From assembly GCF_014023275.1 (NCBI RefSeq), contig NZ_CP054698.1, positions 1,922,001 to 1,986,000 on the forward strand: a stretch of DNA of 64,000 bases, given 5' to 3'. The DNA comes from Nostoc edaphicum CCNP1411 (GTDB lineage: Bacteria; Cyanobacteriota; Cyanobacteriia; Cyanobacteriales; Nostocaceae). The position numbers and the translations under genes are program-made. The notes beneath the pieces were generated by a model. It ran no database searches and was not told the DNA's origin. It was given only the letters and a program-made list of their open reading frames with translations. Of this stretch, positions 56,805 through 64,000 are shown in pieces; position 1 is the first letter of the stretch; each line of letters starts with the position of its first letter.

Positions 56805-57689
56805 TTAGATTGATTGTTGGTTTAACCAAGTTTCTAAATCAGCAACACTAGAAAAATCTAGCAATGCCTCTCCTAAATTCTCTAATTGTTCAAGCGATAA
56901 GCCTTGAATTCGCTCGATTAATGACGTATCAATCTCACCAATACGGCGATTGAGTAAGCGTAGAACTAGACGTTGTTCTCCTGACTGTATAGCTTGTTCT
57001 CTGTCTCTTTGATAAAGTGGCTCTAATCGCATAATTAACTCCCTATCATCTGCTTCTAATTCTTGATTTACTCTCAAGTTTTCGCGCAAGTTGTAAACTA
57101 ATTCAAGAGTTTCTTTTTGGTATGGATGATCTAATGGTAACGCTTGCAACTCGATAATCGCTTGTGACTGCACACTTCCCCTACCTAAAAGCCTCAACCA
57201 TAATGTCTCTGGTATTTGCGGTAGTTGGTGTATTGCTACAATTCCTGTTCGCAAGGCATCTGGCAGAAAATGCACTCCTGATAACCAACCTGTTTTTTGC
57301 ATAGTTCCAAAGCTAGACAATCTAGTTTTAGATATGGTTGGTGTAAGAACCCACAATTTGGGAATTTCTGAATCCTGAAGTTTGGTTTTATTTGCCTTAG
57401 CTTCTCGTCGTAGGAGAGCCTTGATTTCTAATAATTTGAGAATACAGTCGCAGATTTCATCGGTAGAAGCTGGATTGCGGTATGGTTCTATTATTGCAGG
57501 CTGTTGAGCAAATCTTCCTAGCAAACCCAGTATTTCTATATTAGAGTTTTGCTGTTTGGCAGGAGTGAATAAAACATCTATTTCTTTAATCTCTCCTGAG
57601 ACTTTTTCTGATGCCTTGACTTCTCCGTAATCTTTTAGTAGTTCTTCTAGATAGTCTTTGGCGAATTTATCATGGATAAACCTGGTCAT
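56805..57689 (-). CDS. Rpn/PD-(D/E)XK family protein with DUF4351 domain
   Basis: 294 residues. The N-terminal half (FIHDKFAKDYLEELLKDYGE, GEIKEIDVLFTP with Asp) resembles the Rpn (YhgA-like) recombination-promoting nuclease group; the C-terminal RRIGEIDTSLIERIQGLSLE ... LGEALLDFSSVADLETWL is the DUF4351 domain that follows such nucleases in cyanobacteria. Rpn proteins have been linked to DNA breakage and phage defence. The expected E-x-K is not obvious in this copy, so catalytic activity is uncertain. Its 3' end is duplicated downstream. Confidence 0.75.
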   Translation of the reverse strand: MTRFIHDKFAKDYLEELLKDYGEVKASEKVSGEIKEIDVLFTPAKQQNSNIEILGLLGRFAQQPAIIEPYRNPASTDEICDCILKLLEIKALLRREAKANKTKLQDSEIPKLWVLTPTISKTRLSSFGTMQKTGWLSGVHFLPDALRTGIVAIHQLPQIPETLWLRLLGRGSVQSQAIIELQALPLDHPYQKETLELVYNLRENLRVNQELEADDRELIMRLEPLYQRDREQAIQSGEQRLVLRLLNRRIGEIDTSLIERIQGLSLEQLENLGEALLDFSSVADLETWLNQQSI

Positions 57690-57777
57690 TCAATTTTAAG
57701 ATTTCGGAAAATTTGGGTTAATGCAAAGTCTTATTATATAGCAGCCCTGAATCATTCGCGATGAAATAGAATGAAAT

Positions 57778-57810
57778 AGATCCCCGACTTCTCAAAGAAG
57801 TCGGGGATCT
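57778..57810. repeat. 33-bp palindrome GATCCCCGACTTCT, second copy
   Basis: Near-perfect hairpin with the same arm as the palindrome between kdpA and kdpB (29939-29971), differing only in the loop (CTCAAAG). It lies upstream of the DUF4351 gene and downstream of the 57903 gene. Confidence 0.78.
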
Positions 57811-57902
57811 GCTGGACACCTTAAATTTTTACAGATACCATTCTAAAAAAGTTAAAAGCAGATTTTATAAGCCTTTTGACTTTTGACTTCCGCTTTGCGG
57901 TA

Positions 57903-58298
57903 CTAGGCGGTTATTGCATTTTCATCTGATGTTTTATCTGTGTTAGATTTCAAGCGTGTCAATCTGCTTTTGCGGATACGTTCGCTGTCTCGAACGCCAC
58001 CTGCAAGTTCATATTCATTACTGTTTTTGCCGTACTTGAAACCAACCCCCATCAGCATTTTGTCTGAAACCTGACTTAAGGCTTTTTCCATCTCATCCAG
58101 CTTTTTTCTAGAAGAGTCAATCATAGCTATAGCAGCGTTATAATCATCAAGCATATTATGAAAATTGTCTATTAATTGATTCAGATTTTGCAAGTTGCAA
58201 GTATCATCAAAATTGATATTTGGATCGATAGCTTTCAGTCCGGCAACTCTAAACTCAGCTTTTTCTAGAATCCGGGAACTACGTTTTCTTCGAGGCAT
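57903..58298 (-). CDS. Conserved hypothetical protein, helical
   Basis: 131 residues with basic ends (MPRRKRSSRILEKAEFRVAG; ERIRKSRLTRLKSNT) and a helical, coiled-coil-like middle (LNQLIDNFHNMLDDYNAAIA, KKLDEMEKALSQVSDKML). The family is not recognised. The basic termini suggest nucleic-acid contact (inference only). Confidence 0.6.
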   Translation of the reverse strand: MPRRKRSSRILEKAEFRVAGLKAIDPNINFDDTCNLQNLNQLIDNFHNMLDDYNAAIAMIDSSRKKLDEMEKALSQVSDKMLMGVGFKYGKNSNEYELAGGVRDSERIRKSRLTRLKSNTDKTSDENAITA

Positions 58299-58540
58299 AA
58301 ATTTACGCTTTTAACAGCTTTACAGAGCTATTCTGTCTCAATTAGCCTGGATTTTGGTTCAGCAAAAAACGCATTTTTTTTAGTAAAAGTTTTTATTTAT
58401 GTCCGTGATTTCTCGGAATTTAATCATCAAAGGTTGATTTTCAGCAAAATAATATTATGTTTAAGCAATAGACAATAGGGCACAGTATTGCCGTGCCCCT
58501 ACAAATGGTCTATATTCTATGTCAACAGCGATCGCTTTAA

Positions 58541-58687
58541 CTTTAAGGCTTAATGTTGCAACCTTAAGGCTTAATGTTCTAGCTCTAAGGCTTAATGTTG
58601 TAACCTTAAGACTTAATGTTCTAGCTTTAAGACTTAATGTTGTAACCTTAAGACTTAATGTTATAACCTTAACGCTTAACGTTGTAA
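58541..58687. repeat. Seven-unit 21-bp array of TTAAG-N-CTTAA dyads
   Basis: Seven tandem 21-bp units start at 58541, 58562, 58583, 58604, 58625, 58646 and 58667. Most units contain TTAAG(G/A)CTTAA, an 11-bp interrupted palindrome, followed by TGTT. Units 2 and 4 end CTAG and units 1, 3, 5, 6 and 7 end in AA, so part of the array alternates with a 42-bp period. A plus-strand frame (58519-58713) would read the array as heptapeptides TLRLNVV/ALRLNVL; the minus strand is also open (TLSLKVT). It is not a CRISPR array, as there are no spacers. Confidence 0.85.
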
Positions 58688-58781
58688 CATTGATGACCAA
58701 AGTTTGTTTGTGAGTGCAATCATCGATACATAGTGTATATTGTTGATTTACAGCGATCGCAGAGTTGGAAAAAATTTCAAG

Positions 58782-59120
58782 ATGGAAGTTTCACCAAAGG
58801 AGATCAGGAGTTATTTAAGCGTTAATGGTATAAATCCTTTCTCTGAGTGGTTTGACTCTTTGCGCGATATAAAAGCAAAAGCTAAAATTAGAGCAAGGCT
58901 CGACCGAGTATAAGCAGGTAATTTAGGTGATTGTAAATCAGTTGGTAATGGAGTTTTTGAACTGAGAATAGATTACAGTTCTGGCTATCGCATATACTTT
59001 GGACAGCAAGGCTCAACAGTTGTTATTCTTTTGTGTGGTGGTGATAAAAGCACTCAAGAAAAGGATATTGCCAAAGCAAAGGAATATTGGGAAGACTACA
59101 GGAGTAGAGATTATGCCTAA
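58782..59120 (+). pseudogene. HigB/RelE-like toxin with in-frame stop
   Basis: Frame of 112 codons from ATG 58782: MEVSPKEIRSYLSVNGINPF, WFDSLRDIKAKAKIRARLDRV, then TAA at 58911-58913, then AGNLGDCKSVGNGVFELRID, YRIYFGQQGSTVVILLCGGD and QEKDIAKAKEYWEDY. This is a complete phage Gp49/HigB-like toxin apart from the nonsense codon at position 44. It overlaps the antitoxin start at 59113 by 8 bp. Only the first 43 residues could be made, so the toxin is presumably off. Confidence 0.85.
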
Positions 59121-59406
59121 AAGTACAAGCTATCATGAAAAGCTGATTCAAGACTTAAAAAATCCACTAGAAGCCGCAGCTTATATTGAAGTTGTTTTAG
59201 AAGAAGGCGACCCAAAAATGTTGAGTAAGGCGCTGAAAAATGTCATAGAAGCGCATGGTGGAGTTGATCAGCTTGCTGCTCAAGTCAAGGAACTCTACAA
59301 TAAACTTGACCAAATGCTATCAGATAAAGGCGAAATTGAGTTTTACAGTCTAAATTCTTTGTTGGATAACTTAGGGTTACATTTTGCAGTAACAGTGAAG
59401 CCATAA
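59113..59406 (+). CDS. HigA-like addiction-module antidote
   Basis: 97 residues from MPKSTSYHEKLIQDLKNPLE. The N-terminal AAAYIEVVLEEGDPKMLSKA is typical of the antidote family that pairs with Gp49-like toxins; a helix-turn-helix (VIEAHGGVDQLAAQVKELYN) follows. It is intact although its toxin has a nonsense codon, the usual order of decay. The frame is open further upstream inside the toxin, but the ATG at 59113 matches the family start. Confidence 0.85.
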   Translation: MPKSTSYHEKLIQDLKNPLEAAAYIEVVLEEGDPKMLSKALKNVIEAHGGVDQLAAQVKELYNKLDQMLSDKGEIEFYSLNSLLDNLGLHFAVTVKP

Positions 59407-59547
59407 TTCAAGTTTTTTTACTATTGAATAATGGCGATCGCTCCTCAGTGTTTACAATTAAAATGCGTAGGTGTAACCCAAACTAGGCATCGCATTCAAT
59501 TTAGTCTGTGATATATTAACAAAAATACTGCTAAAAATTGCATCAGT

Positions 59548-59841
59548 ATGACAACTACAACAAACTCTCGCTATGTTACCCGACAGCCTGATATTTTATC
59601 AGGTGAACCAATTATTAAGGGAACTAGAACGCCTGTGAGAGCAATTGTTGAAAATTGGCGTTTAGGTATTAGACCAGAAGAAATCCCGCTACACTTACCT
59701 CATTTAACTTTAGCGCAAGTCTTTGATGCTTTGAGTTTTTACTTAGATAATCAAGCAGAAATCAATGAATATATCGAGCGTAATCATGTCCCTGATGAAT
59801 TAGTCCATCCAGCTATTAAAGCAAGATTAAATCAAAAATGA
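59548..59841 (+). CDS. DUF433 antitoxin of DUF433/DUF5615 module
   Basis: 97 residues: ILSGEPIIKGTRTPVRAIVE, NWRLGIRPEEIPLHLPHLTL and VFDALSFYLDNQAEINEYIE. Complete DUF433 winged-helix domain with a C-terminal tail. It overlaps the following PIN-like gene by four bases (ATGA), the usual arrangement of this toxin-antitoxin class. Confidence 0.9.
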   Translation: MTTTTNSRYVTRQPDILSGEPIIKGTRTPVRAIVENWRLGIRPEEIPLHLPHLTLAQVFDALSFYLDNQAEINEYIERNHVPDELVHPAIKARLNQK

Positions 59842-60182
59842 CGATTTTTGCTCAAGTTTATATTGATGAAGATGTAGATGTTCTTGTGGCTACTTTACTC
59901 TTAGCAAGAGGTTTTGATGCAACGACAGTACGAGAACAGCAAATGTTAGGAGAACCAGATCAAACACAACTAGCTTTTGCTGTATCCATTGGGCATTGCA
60001 TTTTAACTCATAACCGACTTGATTTTGAGGAATTACACACAAATTATGTAGTTAATAGTCAAACTCATGCAGGGATTTTTATTGCTAAACGTAGAAATAC
60101 CTATGAAATTGCTGAGAGGGTTGCTATCCTTCTTGATACTTTGACAGCAGATGAAATTGCTAATCAATTATTGTATATTTAG
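59838..60182 (+). CDS. DUF5615 PIN-like protein (toxin)
   Basis: 114 residues. PIN-like acidic residues: VYIDEDVDVLVATLLLARG (Asp-Glu-Asp), CILTHNRLDFEEL (Asp) and the GIFIAKRR strand. The fold and pairing with DUF433 identify a putative RNase toxin, Mut7-C-like. It is intact. Contrast with the orphan DUF433 gene at 4373. Confidence 0.9.
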   Translation: MTIFAQVYIDEDVDVLVATLLLARGFDATTVREQQMLGEPDQTQLAFAVSIGHCILTHNRLDFEELHTNYVVNSQTHAGIFIAKRRNTYEIAERVAILLDTLTADEIANQLLYI

Positions 60183-60192
60183 CGCAGTAATG

Positions 60193-60531
60193 CTATGAGT
60201 TTTCATGCCTCGCCCAAAACGCAATTCCCCCCACTGAATCACGAGAAGCACCCACATCCGGCCCGGCGGCTTTGAGAACTTCGCGGGTTGTACCAAATAA
60301 ACTATAAAGAGAGTTCATCGCTTCTCGTACCAAACCCTGGTCAACTGACAAAGGTTGTACAGCAATGCGCGTCACCAATTCTACATAAAGCGACCAAGCC
60401 GCCTTCTTTTGTGTGGTGTCAACTTTCCAAGACATCGAACCAATGCCAAAAGGCAGACTTACAGATACAGTCTCTAAAGAAACGCGATGCCTACGGCGGG
60501 CTACGCCTACGCGCATATTCATAGTAAGCAA
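60193..60531 (-). CDS. Conserved cyanobacterial protein, truncated
   Basis: 112 codons. The conserved centre is VSLPFGIGSMSWKVD, AAWSLYVELVTRIAVQPLSV, LVREAMNSLYSLFGTTREVL and AGPDVGASRDSVGGIAF. From memory of cyanobacterial relatives, the chain should go on past SVGGIA; here it ends in WARHENS and stops, so the C-terminus is probably lost. The first 15 residues come from a GGCGGGCTACGCC-type repeat, so the start is uncertain (a Met at MSWKVD is an alternative). Role unknown. Confidence 0.5.
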   Translation of the reverse strand: MLTMNMRVGVARRRHRVSLETVSVSLPFGIGSMSWKVDTTQKKAAWSLYVELVTRIAVQPLSVDQGLVREAMNSLYSLFGTTREVLKAAGPDVGASRDSVGGIAFWARHENS

Positions 60532-60709
60532 ATTTAACTAATTCATTGGTGTATTGTATAGTAAATAATGTTACTAATCTATAACTTATTCAGAATTAGT
60601 TGCTATAATTATCAATCTTTTACCTAAATTTTTATAGTAATATCTGGATATTTTTAACTAATTCAGATAAACTAATAAATTTGTCCGTTGCATCACGCTT
60701 GTTTTGTAT

Positions 60710-61030
60710 ATGCCCAAAATTTACACTGTAGAAATTGATCACCAAGGCAAAATTCATACCTTGCAAGTTCCTGAAAATGAAACGATCTTATCAGTTGCCG
60801 AAGCTGCTGGTTTGGAACTGCCGAGTTCTTGTAATGCAGGTGTCTGCACAACTTGCGCCGGTCAAATAAGCGAGGGAACTGTGGATCAAGCTGATGGTAT
60901 GGGCGTTAGTCCAGATTTGCAAAAGCAAGGTTACGTATTGCTTTGTGTTGCCAAACCCCTTTCTGATTTGAAACTGGAGACAGAAAAGGAAGATGTAGTT
61001 TATCAGTTACAATTTGGCAAAGGCAAATAA
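60710..61030 (+). CDS. Plant-type [2Fe-2S] ferredoxin
   Basis: 106 residues from MPKIYTVEID. The cluster ligands are seen in PSSCNAGVCTTCAG and YVLLCVAKP (C-x4-C-x2-C ... C). The longer C-terminus (LKLETEKEDVVYQLQFGKGK) and altered loops set it apart from photosynthetic PetF; it belongs to a minor ferredoxin group with unknown partners. TTG at 60704 would add two residues. Followed by a small gene at 61178. Confidence 0.9.
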   Translation: MPKIYTVEIDHQGKIHTLQVPENETILSVAEAAGLELPSSCNAGVCTTCAGQISEGTVDQADGMGVSPDLQKQGYVLLCVAKPLSDLKLETEKEDVVYQLQFGKGK

Positions 61031-61177
61031 TCAGCGAACAGTTATCAGTATATCGGATGATTATTCATAACTGAATAACTGTTCACTGAGATTACTAAAT
61101 CTGATAAATTACATAAGTATTTCATCGCAGATGAAATCAGCTATTCTAGAAACTACAAATCAACAGGATTTACCAAA

Positions 61178-61357
61178 ATGACGACTCATTTTATTACCGC
61201 AGAAATTGATTTACAAGAAACTCCCGCAGAGTTACTAGAAGTAATTGAAACAGAGTTAAAGAAACAAGGCGAACCTCTGCGTTGGGCAGTTACTTCTGTG
61301 GATACTGACGAACAAAAAGCTACAGTTGAGGCCGTTGTCACGACAGTTCAGAGTTAG
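61178..61357 (+). CDS. Small conserved hypothetical protein (59 aa)
   Basis: Starts ATG 61178 after CAGGA, product MTTHFITAEIDLQETPAELL ... EVIETELKKQGEPLRWAVTS ... TVEAVVTTVQS, stop at 61355. It has the beta-alpha-beta composition of a small folded protein and good codon use. Below the length limit of the ORF listing. Same direction as the ferredoxin 148 bp upstream. No family recognised. Confidence 0.65.
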   Translation: MTTHFITAEIDLQETPAELLEVIETELKKQGEPLRWAVTSVDTDEQKATVEAVVTTVQS

Positions 61358-61361
61358 GATA

Positions 61362-61425
61362 GACGCGATTAAGAGAGACGCGATTAAGAGAGACGCGATT
61401 AAGAGAGACGCGATGAATCGCGTCT
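61362..61425. repeat. 15-bp tandem repeat ending in hairpin
   Basis: GACGCGATTAAGAGA is repeated three times (61362-61406) and then GACGCGATGAATCGCGTC forms a small hairpin (GACGCGAT / ATCGCGTC). Lies between the 59-aa gene and the DUF3326 gene. Confidence 0.85.
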
Positions 61426-61475
61426 GTACAAGAGTTAGTATTTGATGGCTTTTGATTCATAACTCCTAACTCAAT

Positions 61476-62543
61476 ATGCGTCCATACACCGCTATTTTAA
61501 TCGTACCAACAGGCGTTGGGGCTGCCATTGGGGGTTATGCCGGAGATGCTTTACCTGTTGCCAAAGTTATATCACAGGTTTGCGATCGCCTAATTACTCA
61601 CCCCAATGTCCTTAATGGTGCAAGTTTATACTGGAATCTTCCAAACGCTTTCTATGTTGAAGGTTACGGACTTGACAAATTCGCCTCTGGATGCTGGGGT
61701 TTGCGTCCAGTCCGCAACAACAAAGTAGGTTTGCTTTTAGACCAAGCAATTGAGCCAGAGTTACGGCTACGACATATACAAGCAGCAGATGCAGTTAGAG
61801 CAACTCTGGGATTGACTCTTACAGATTATGTAATTACTGATGCCCCATTAAATGTAGAATTACGGACTACAGCATCGGGAGCTAGTTGGGGAACAATTGG
61901 CAACCCAGATAGCTTGTTAAGGGCAGCCGAGATATTAATTAAAAAAGCGGGGGCAGAAGCGATCGCAGTTGTTGCCCGTTTCCCTGATGATATGGATGAG
62001 GAAGCAGTACAGAAATACCGCCAGGGTGAAGGTGTAGATCCTTTAGCGGGTGCAGAAGCCGTAATTAGCCATTTGCTAGTGCGAACCTTTCAAATTCCTT
62101 GCGCCCATTCTCCCGCCCTTTTGAGCGAACCTCCACAACCTGATTTATCCCCCCGTTCCGCCGCCGAAGAATTGGGCTATACTTTTTTGCCGTGCGTCCT
62201 TGTAGGATTAAGTCGGGCCCCACAATTTATAGTAGAAAAAGGAGCAATCGGGTCGCAGCAAGAAGATATTTGGGTAGATGAAGTGGATGCTGCGATCGCA
62301 CCTGCAAATGCTTGTGGTAGTAGTGCTTTACTGAGTTTAAGCCAAAGACGATGCCAAATAATTACAGTAGAAGAAAATAAAACTCTGATAAAAGTTCCTC
62401 CCCAACCGTTGGGGATCAAAACTATACAGGTAAACTCATATTTAGAAGCAGTGGGTGTATTAGTGGCACACAAAGCAGGCATCAATCCCTCCGCTCTCCG
62501 CCCCAAATTATTACCTTTGCAGTCATTAGTCATTAGTCATTAG
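61476..62543 (+). CDS. DUF3326 family protein
   Basis: 355 residues: MRPYTAILIVPTGVGAAIGG, YAGDALPVAKVISQVCDRLI, CWGLRPVRNNKVGLLLD and IVVARFPDD-type strands match the cyanobacterial and plastid DUF3326 family (function unknown). The last residues LQSLVISH are encoded by GTCATTA heptamer repeats at about 62521-62543, so the C-terminal tail is repeat-derived. A pyrimidine-rich repeat (62552-62624) follows. Confidence 0.85.
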   Translation: MRPYTAILIVPTGVGAAIGGYAGDALPVAKVISQVCDRLITHPNVLNGASLYWNLPNAFYVEGYGLDKFASGCWGLRPVRNNKVGLLLDQAIEPELRLRHIQAADAVRATLGLTLTDYVITDAPLNVELRTTASGASWGTIGNPDSLLRAAEILIKKAGAEAIAVVARFPDDMDEEAVQKYRQGEGVDPLAGAEAVISHLLVRTFQIPCAHSPALLSEPPQPDLSPRSAAEELGYTFLPCVLVGLSRAPQFIVEKGAIGSQQEDIWVDEVDAAIAPANACGSSALLSLSQRRCQIITVEENKTLIKVPPQPLGIKTIQVNSYLEAVGVLVAHKAGINPSALRPKLLPLQSLVISH

Positions 62544-62551
62544 TCGTTTGT

Positions 62552-62624
62552 TATTCTCCCCTGCCCCCTGCCCCCTGCTCCCCTGCCCCCCTGCCCCCCT
62601 GCTCCCTGCCCCCTGCTCCCCTTA
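62552..62624. repeat. CCCCTGC pyrimidine-rich tandem repeats
   Basis: About ten imperfect heptamers CCCCTGC/CCCTGCC/GCTCCCC. Such runs may form unusual DNA structure. They separate the DUF3326 and CPBP protease genes by under 90 bp. Confidence 0.85.
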
Positions 62625-62631
62625 AAAACCC

Positions 62632-63228
62632 GTGGTTGAACAACAAAAGCAAGAGCCAGAAATTCCATACCTGACGCGCATCCAAGTACTTGGAGCGATG
62701 GGAGCGACTGCAATCATTTTGTTGATAGTCGCCAAACTTTCGTTATACTTTGGCAACTTTTCTCTATTTTTTTGGGATTTGAACCAAAGAGAGTTGCTTT
62801 TAGGTGTAGGATTGGGATTCCTCATCACCGCGTTAAGTGGCTTAACTTATCGCCTTTGGACTGCCTATCGTAAAAGTGCAGATTATTACCTAGAAGTAGT
62901 ACTAAAACCTTTAGCTTTACCAGACTTAATTTGGCTGGGGTTGCTACCAGGCTTGAGTGAAGAATTATTATTTAGAGGTGTGATGCTGCCAGCTTTAGGC
63001 TCTGATTTTACAGCTGTAATTGTATCCAGTCTTTGCTTTGGTATCTTGCATCTTAGCGGTTCCCAACAATGGCCCTATGTGATTTGGGCAACGATTGTCG
63101 GGATGATATTGGCATATAGCACCCTGGTCACGGGCAACTTATTGGTACCGATTGTCGCTCACATTATTACTAATTGGACTTCTAGCTATTTCTGGAAAAT
63201 GTGGCAATTGTCGGCAATCAAAAAATAA
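62632..63228 (+). CDS. CPBP family intramembrane metalloprotease
   Basis: 198 residues from GTG. Membrane helices: VLGAMGATAIILLIVAKLSL, LLLGVGLGFLITALSGLTYR, TAVIVSSLCFGILHLS and VGMILAYSTLVTGNLLVPIV. CPBP motifs: GLSEELLFRGVM (EExxxR), FGILH and VAHIITNW. These proteases (Rce1/Abi group) act inside the membrane; the bacterial roles include bacteriocin immunity, the cyanobacterial role is mostly unknown. The start is GTG directly after the repeat. Confidence 0.9.
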   Translation: MVEQQKQEPEIPYLTRIQVLGAMGATAIILLIVAKLSLYFGNFSLFFWDLNQRELLLGVGLGFLITALSGLTYRLWTAYRKSADYYLEVVLKPLALPDLIWLGLLPGLSEELLFRGVMLPALGSDFTAVIVSSLCFGILHLSGSQQWPYVIWATIVGMILAYSTLVTGNLLVPIVAHIITNWTSSYFWKMWQLSAIKK

Positions 63229-63550
63229 ATGGCTCTAAATATAGCGCTTCCAAAGACTGCTGTACCCTCTTCAATTACGAATTACGTTAGCGTAGCGGTA
63301 GCGAGTCCGCAATAGCGAAGCGTTAGCGACGCAGGAGCGTCGCGTCATTACGAATTACGAATTACGAATTAGTAATTATTTGGTCACATTGGATAACATC
63401 AGAAATTGATAACTGGTCTAACTTATTGTTGTAGCTGGGCAAAAGTTCAACTTTTTTTACTTTTTAGTTAGCCAACTGTGCGCTGCAATGCTTCGATACG
63501 TCCATGAGGGCGCAGTGCTGCACCGGACTATTAACCAGGAGACTACAGCA
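63229..63550. other. Spacer with TTACGAA heptamers and GC-rich repeat
   Basis: No gene. 63275-63345 holds the TTAGCGTAGCGGTAGCG-type repeat with a GACGCAGGAGCGTC hairpin; 63346-63372 holds TTACGAA heptamers. The end, with AGGAG at 63537-63541, leads into the CBS-CP12 gene. Confidence 0.55.
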
Positions 63551-64000
63551 ATGATGAAAGCTGAAGATATCATGACCAAAGAGGTAGTTACCATTCGCGG
63601 TTCGGCAACTGTTGCTGAAGCGGTGGGGCTGATGAAAGATAAAGGATTGCGGGCGCTGGTTGTGGATCGCCGCTATGACAATGATGCTTATGGTATTGTC
63701 ACAGAAACGGATATTGTCTATAAGATCACAGCCTATGGTAAAGACCCAAAGCAAGTACGGGTTTATGAAATTATGAGCAAGCCCTGCATTGTGGTCAATC
63801 CTGATTTGGGTGTGGAATATGTAGCACGGTTATTTGCTAACACTGGTATTCATCGCGCACCTGTGATTCAAGGCAAGCTGCTGGGCATCATCTCAATTAC
63901 CGACATTTTGACCAAAAGCGACTTTGTAGAAGCGCCAAGAGCGTTACTGCTGGAAGAGAGAATTAAAAAAGCAATTGATCAGGCTCGTGCTATTTGCACC
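63551..64000 (+). CDS. CBS-domain protein with C-terminal CP12 start (partial)
   Basis: 150 codons visible from ATG 63551, with AGGAG upstream. Two CBS motifs: MKAEDIMTKEVVTIRGSATV ... GIVTETDIVYKI, and VYEIMSKPCIVVNPDLGVEY ... LLGIISITDILT. After ALLLEERIKKAIDQARAICT the window ends. This last segment matches the start of the CP12 domain (helical, followed by a Cys-pair region), so it is read as a CBS-CP12 fusion, known from cyanobacteria. CBS pairs bind adenylates; CP12 inhibits GAPDH and phosphoribulokinase of the Calvin cycle in a redox-dependent way. Confidence 0.8.
   Translation, partial: MMKAEDIMTKEVVTIRGSATVAEAVGLMKDKGLRALVVDRRYDNDAYGIVTETDIVYKITAYGKDPKQVRVYEIMSKPCIVVNPDLGVEYVARLFANTGIHRAPVIQGKLLGIISITDILTKSDFVEAPRALLLEERIKKAIDQARAICT

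Noticed and set aside
58541..58687. CRISPR array
   Set aside because: Units are contiguous 21-mers without spacers and no cas genes are present.
58461..58713. Protein genes on either strand of the 21-bp array
   Set aside because: Both strands are open only because 21 is a multiple of three; no ribosome-binding site was seen. Kept as a repeat.
1..64000. tRNA, rRNA, tmRNA or Yfr1-type RNA genes
   Set aside because: No T-loop-like GTTCRANNC with a matching cloverleaf, and no Yfr1 core (ACTCCTCACAC), was seen; an ACACCTCACAC word near 15627 lacks the flanking hairpins.

Overview
The window looks like a chromosomal segment of a filamentous, heterocyst-type cyanobacterium (Nostoc/Anabaena-like). 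The evidence is a very high density of the HIP1 octamer GCGATCGC, heptamer-type short tandem repeats between genes, and lineage-typical genes: acsF (chlorophyll synthesis), ccmP (carboxysome shell), kdpABGC, an AMIN-domain TonB receptor, an SLH/OprB-type iron porin, SpkB-like kinases, and a CBS-CP12 fusion cut by the right edge. No rRNA, tRNA or CRISPR array was recognised. All family assignments are by eye from protein motifs; no database was searched.

Layout. 1-5.1 kb is a decaying accessory strip. It holds the start of a Phd-type antitoxin, an OLD-like ATPase/TOPRIM nuclease gene split by an IS630-family insertion, a PD-(D/E)XK-like protein, an orphan DUF433 antitoxin and a broken antitoxin/PIN pair. 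A HIP1-framed 41-bp repeat recurs in it three times. 5.2-8.9 kb carries a VOC protein, then nitrogen-salvage genes (divergent nucleoside hydrolase and cytosine-type deaminase, then an agmatinase/arginase-family enzyme) and a Uma2 nuclease. 9.3-12.4 kb is a 1046-residue LRR-Roc-COR-TIR protein. 13.3-23.6 kb holds an FAD/Rieske oxidoreductase, a squalene/phytoene synthase-like gene, two Ser/Thr kinases, several unknowns and a HicAB module.

23.7-38.1 kb is mostly housekeeping: ygfZ, a DUF5331-like gene, a thioredoxin-like [2Fe-2S] protein downstream of cysK, the K+ pump operon kdpABGC (no kdpD next to it), a fused pabA-pabB and an iron-uptake porin. 38.5-44.9 kb holds aroA and an iron/siderophore block (AraC regulator, TonB receptor, periplasmic binding protein) with a 22-bp triple repeat at the regulator/receptor junction. 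45.3-50.2 kb holds a degraded adenylate cyclase, acsF, and ccmP followed by a pentapeptide-repeat gene.

50.6-61 kb is a second accessory strip around acnB. It contains a DUF559 nuclease bracketed by two 89-bp direct repeats, a frameshifted NERD-UvrD helicase, a DUF4351/Rpn-like nuclease with a duplicated 3' end, a seven-unit 21-bp array of phased dyads, a HigBA-like pair whose toxin has an in-frame stop, and a DUF433/DUF5615 pair. 60.7-64 kb ends with a ferredoxin, a DUF3326 protein, a CPBP protease and the CBS-CP12 gene.

Recurring theme. The window is saturated with non-autonomous palindromic elements. At least three terminal-inverted-repeat families have several copies here, two with recognisable flanking direct repeats. 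Several repeats supply the last codons or stop codon of an adjacent gene. Toxin-antitoxin and nuclease genes are repeatedly found broken (IS insertion, 2-bp duplication, nonsense codon, truncation), suggesting ongoing gain and decay of defence and conflict genes.
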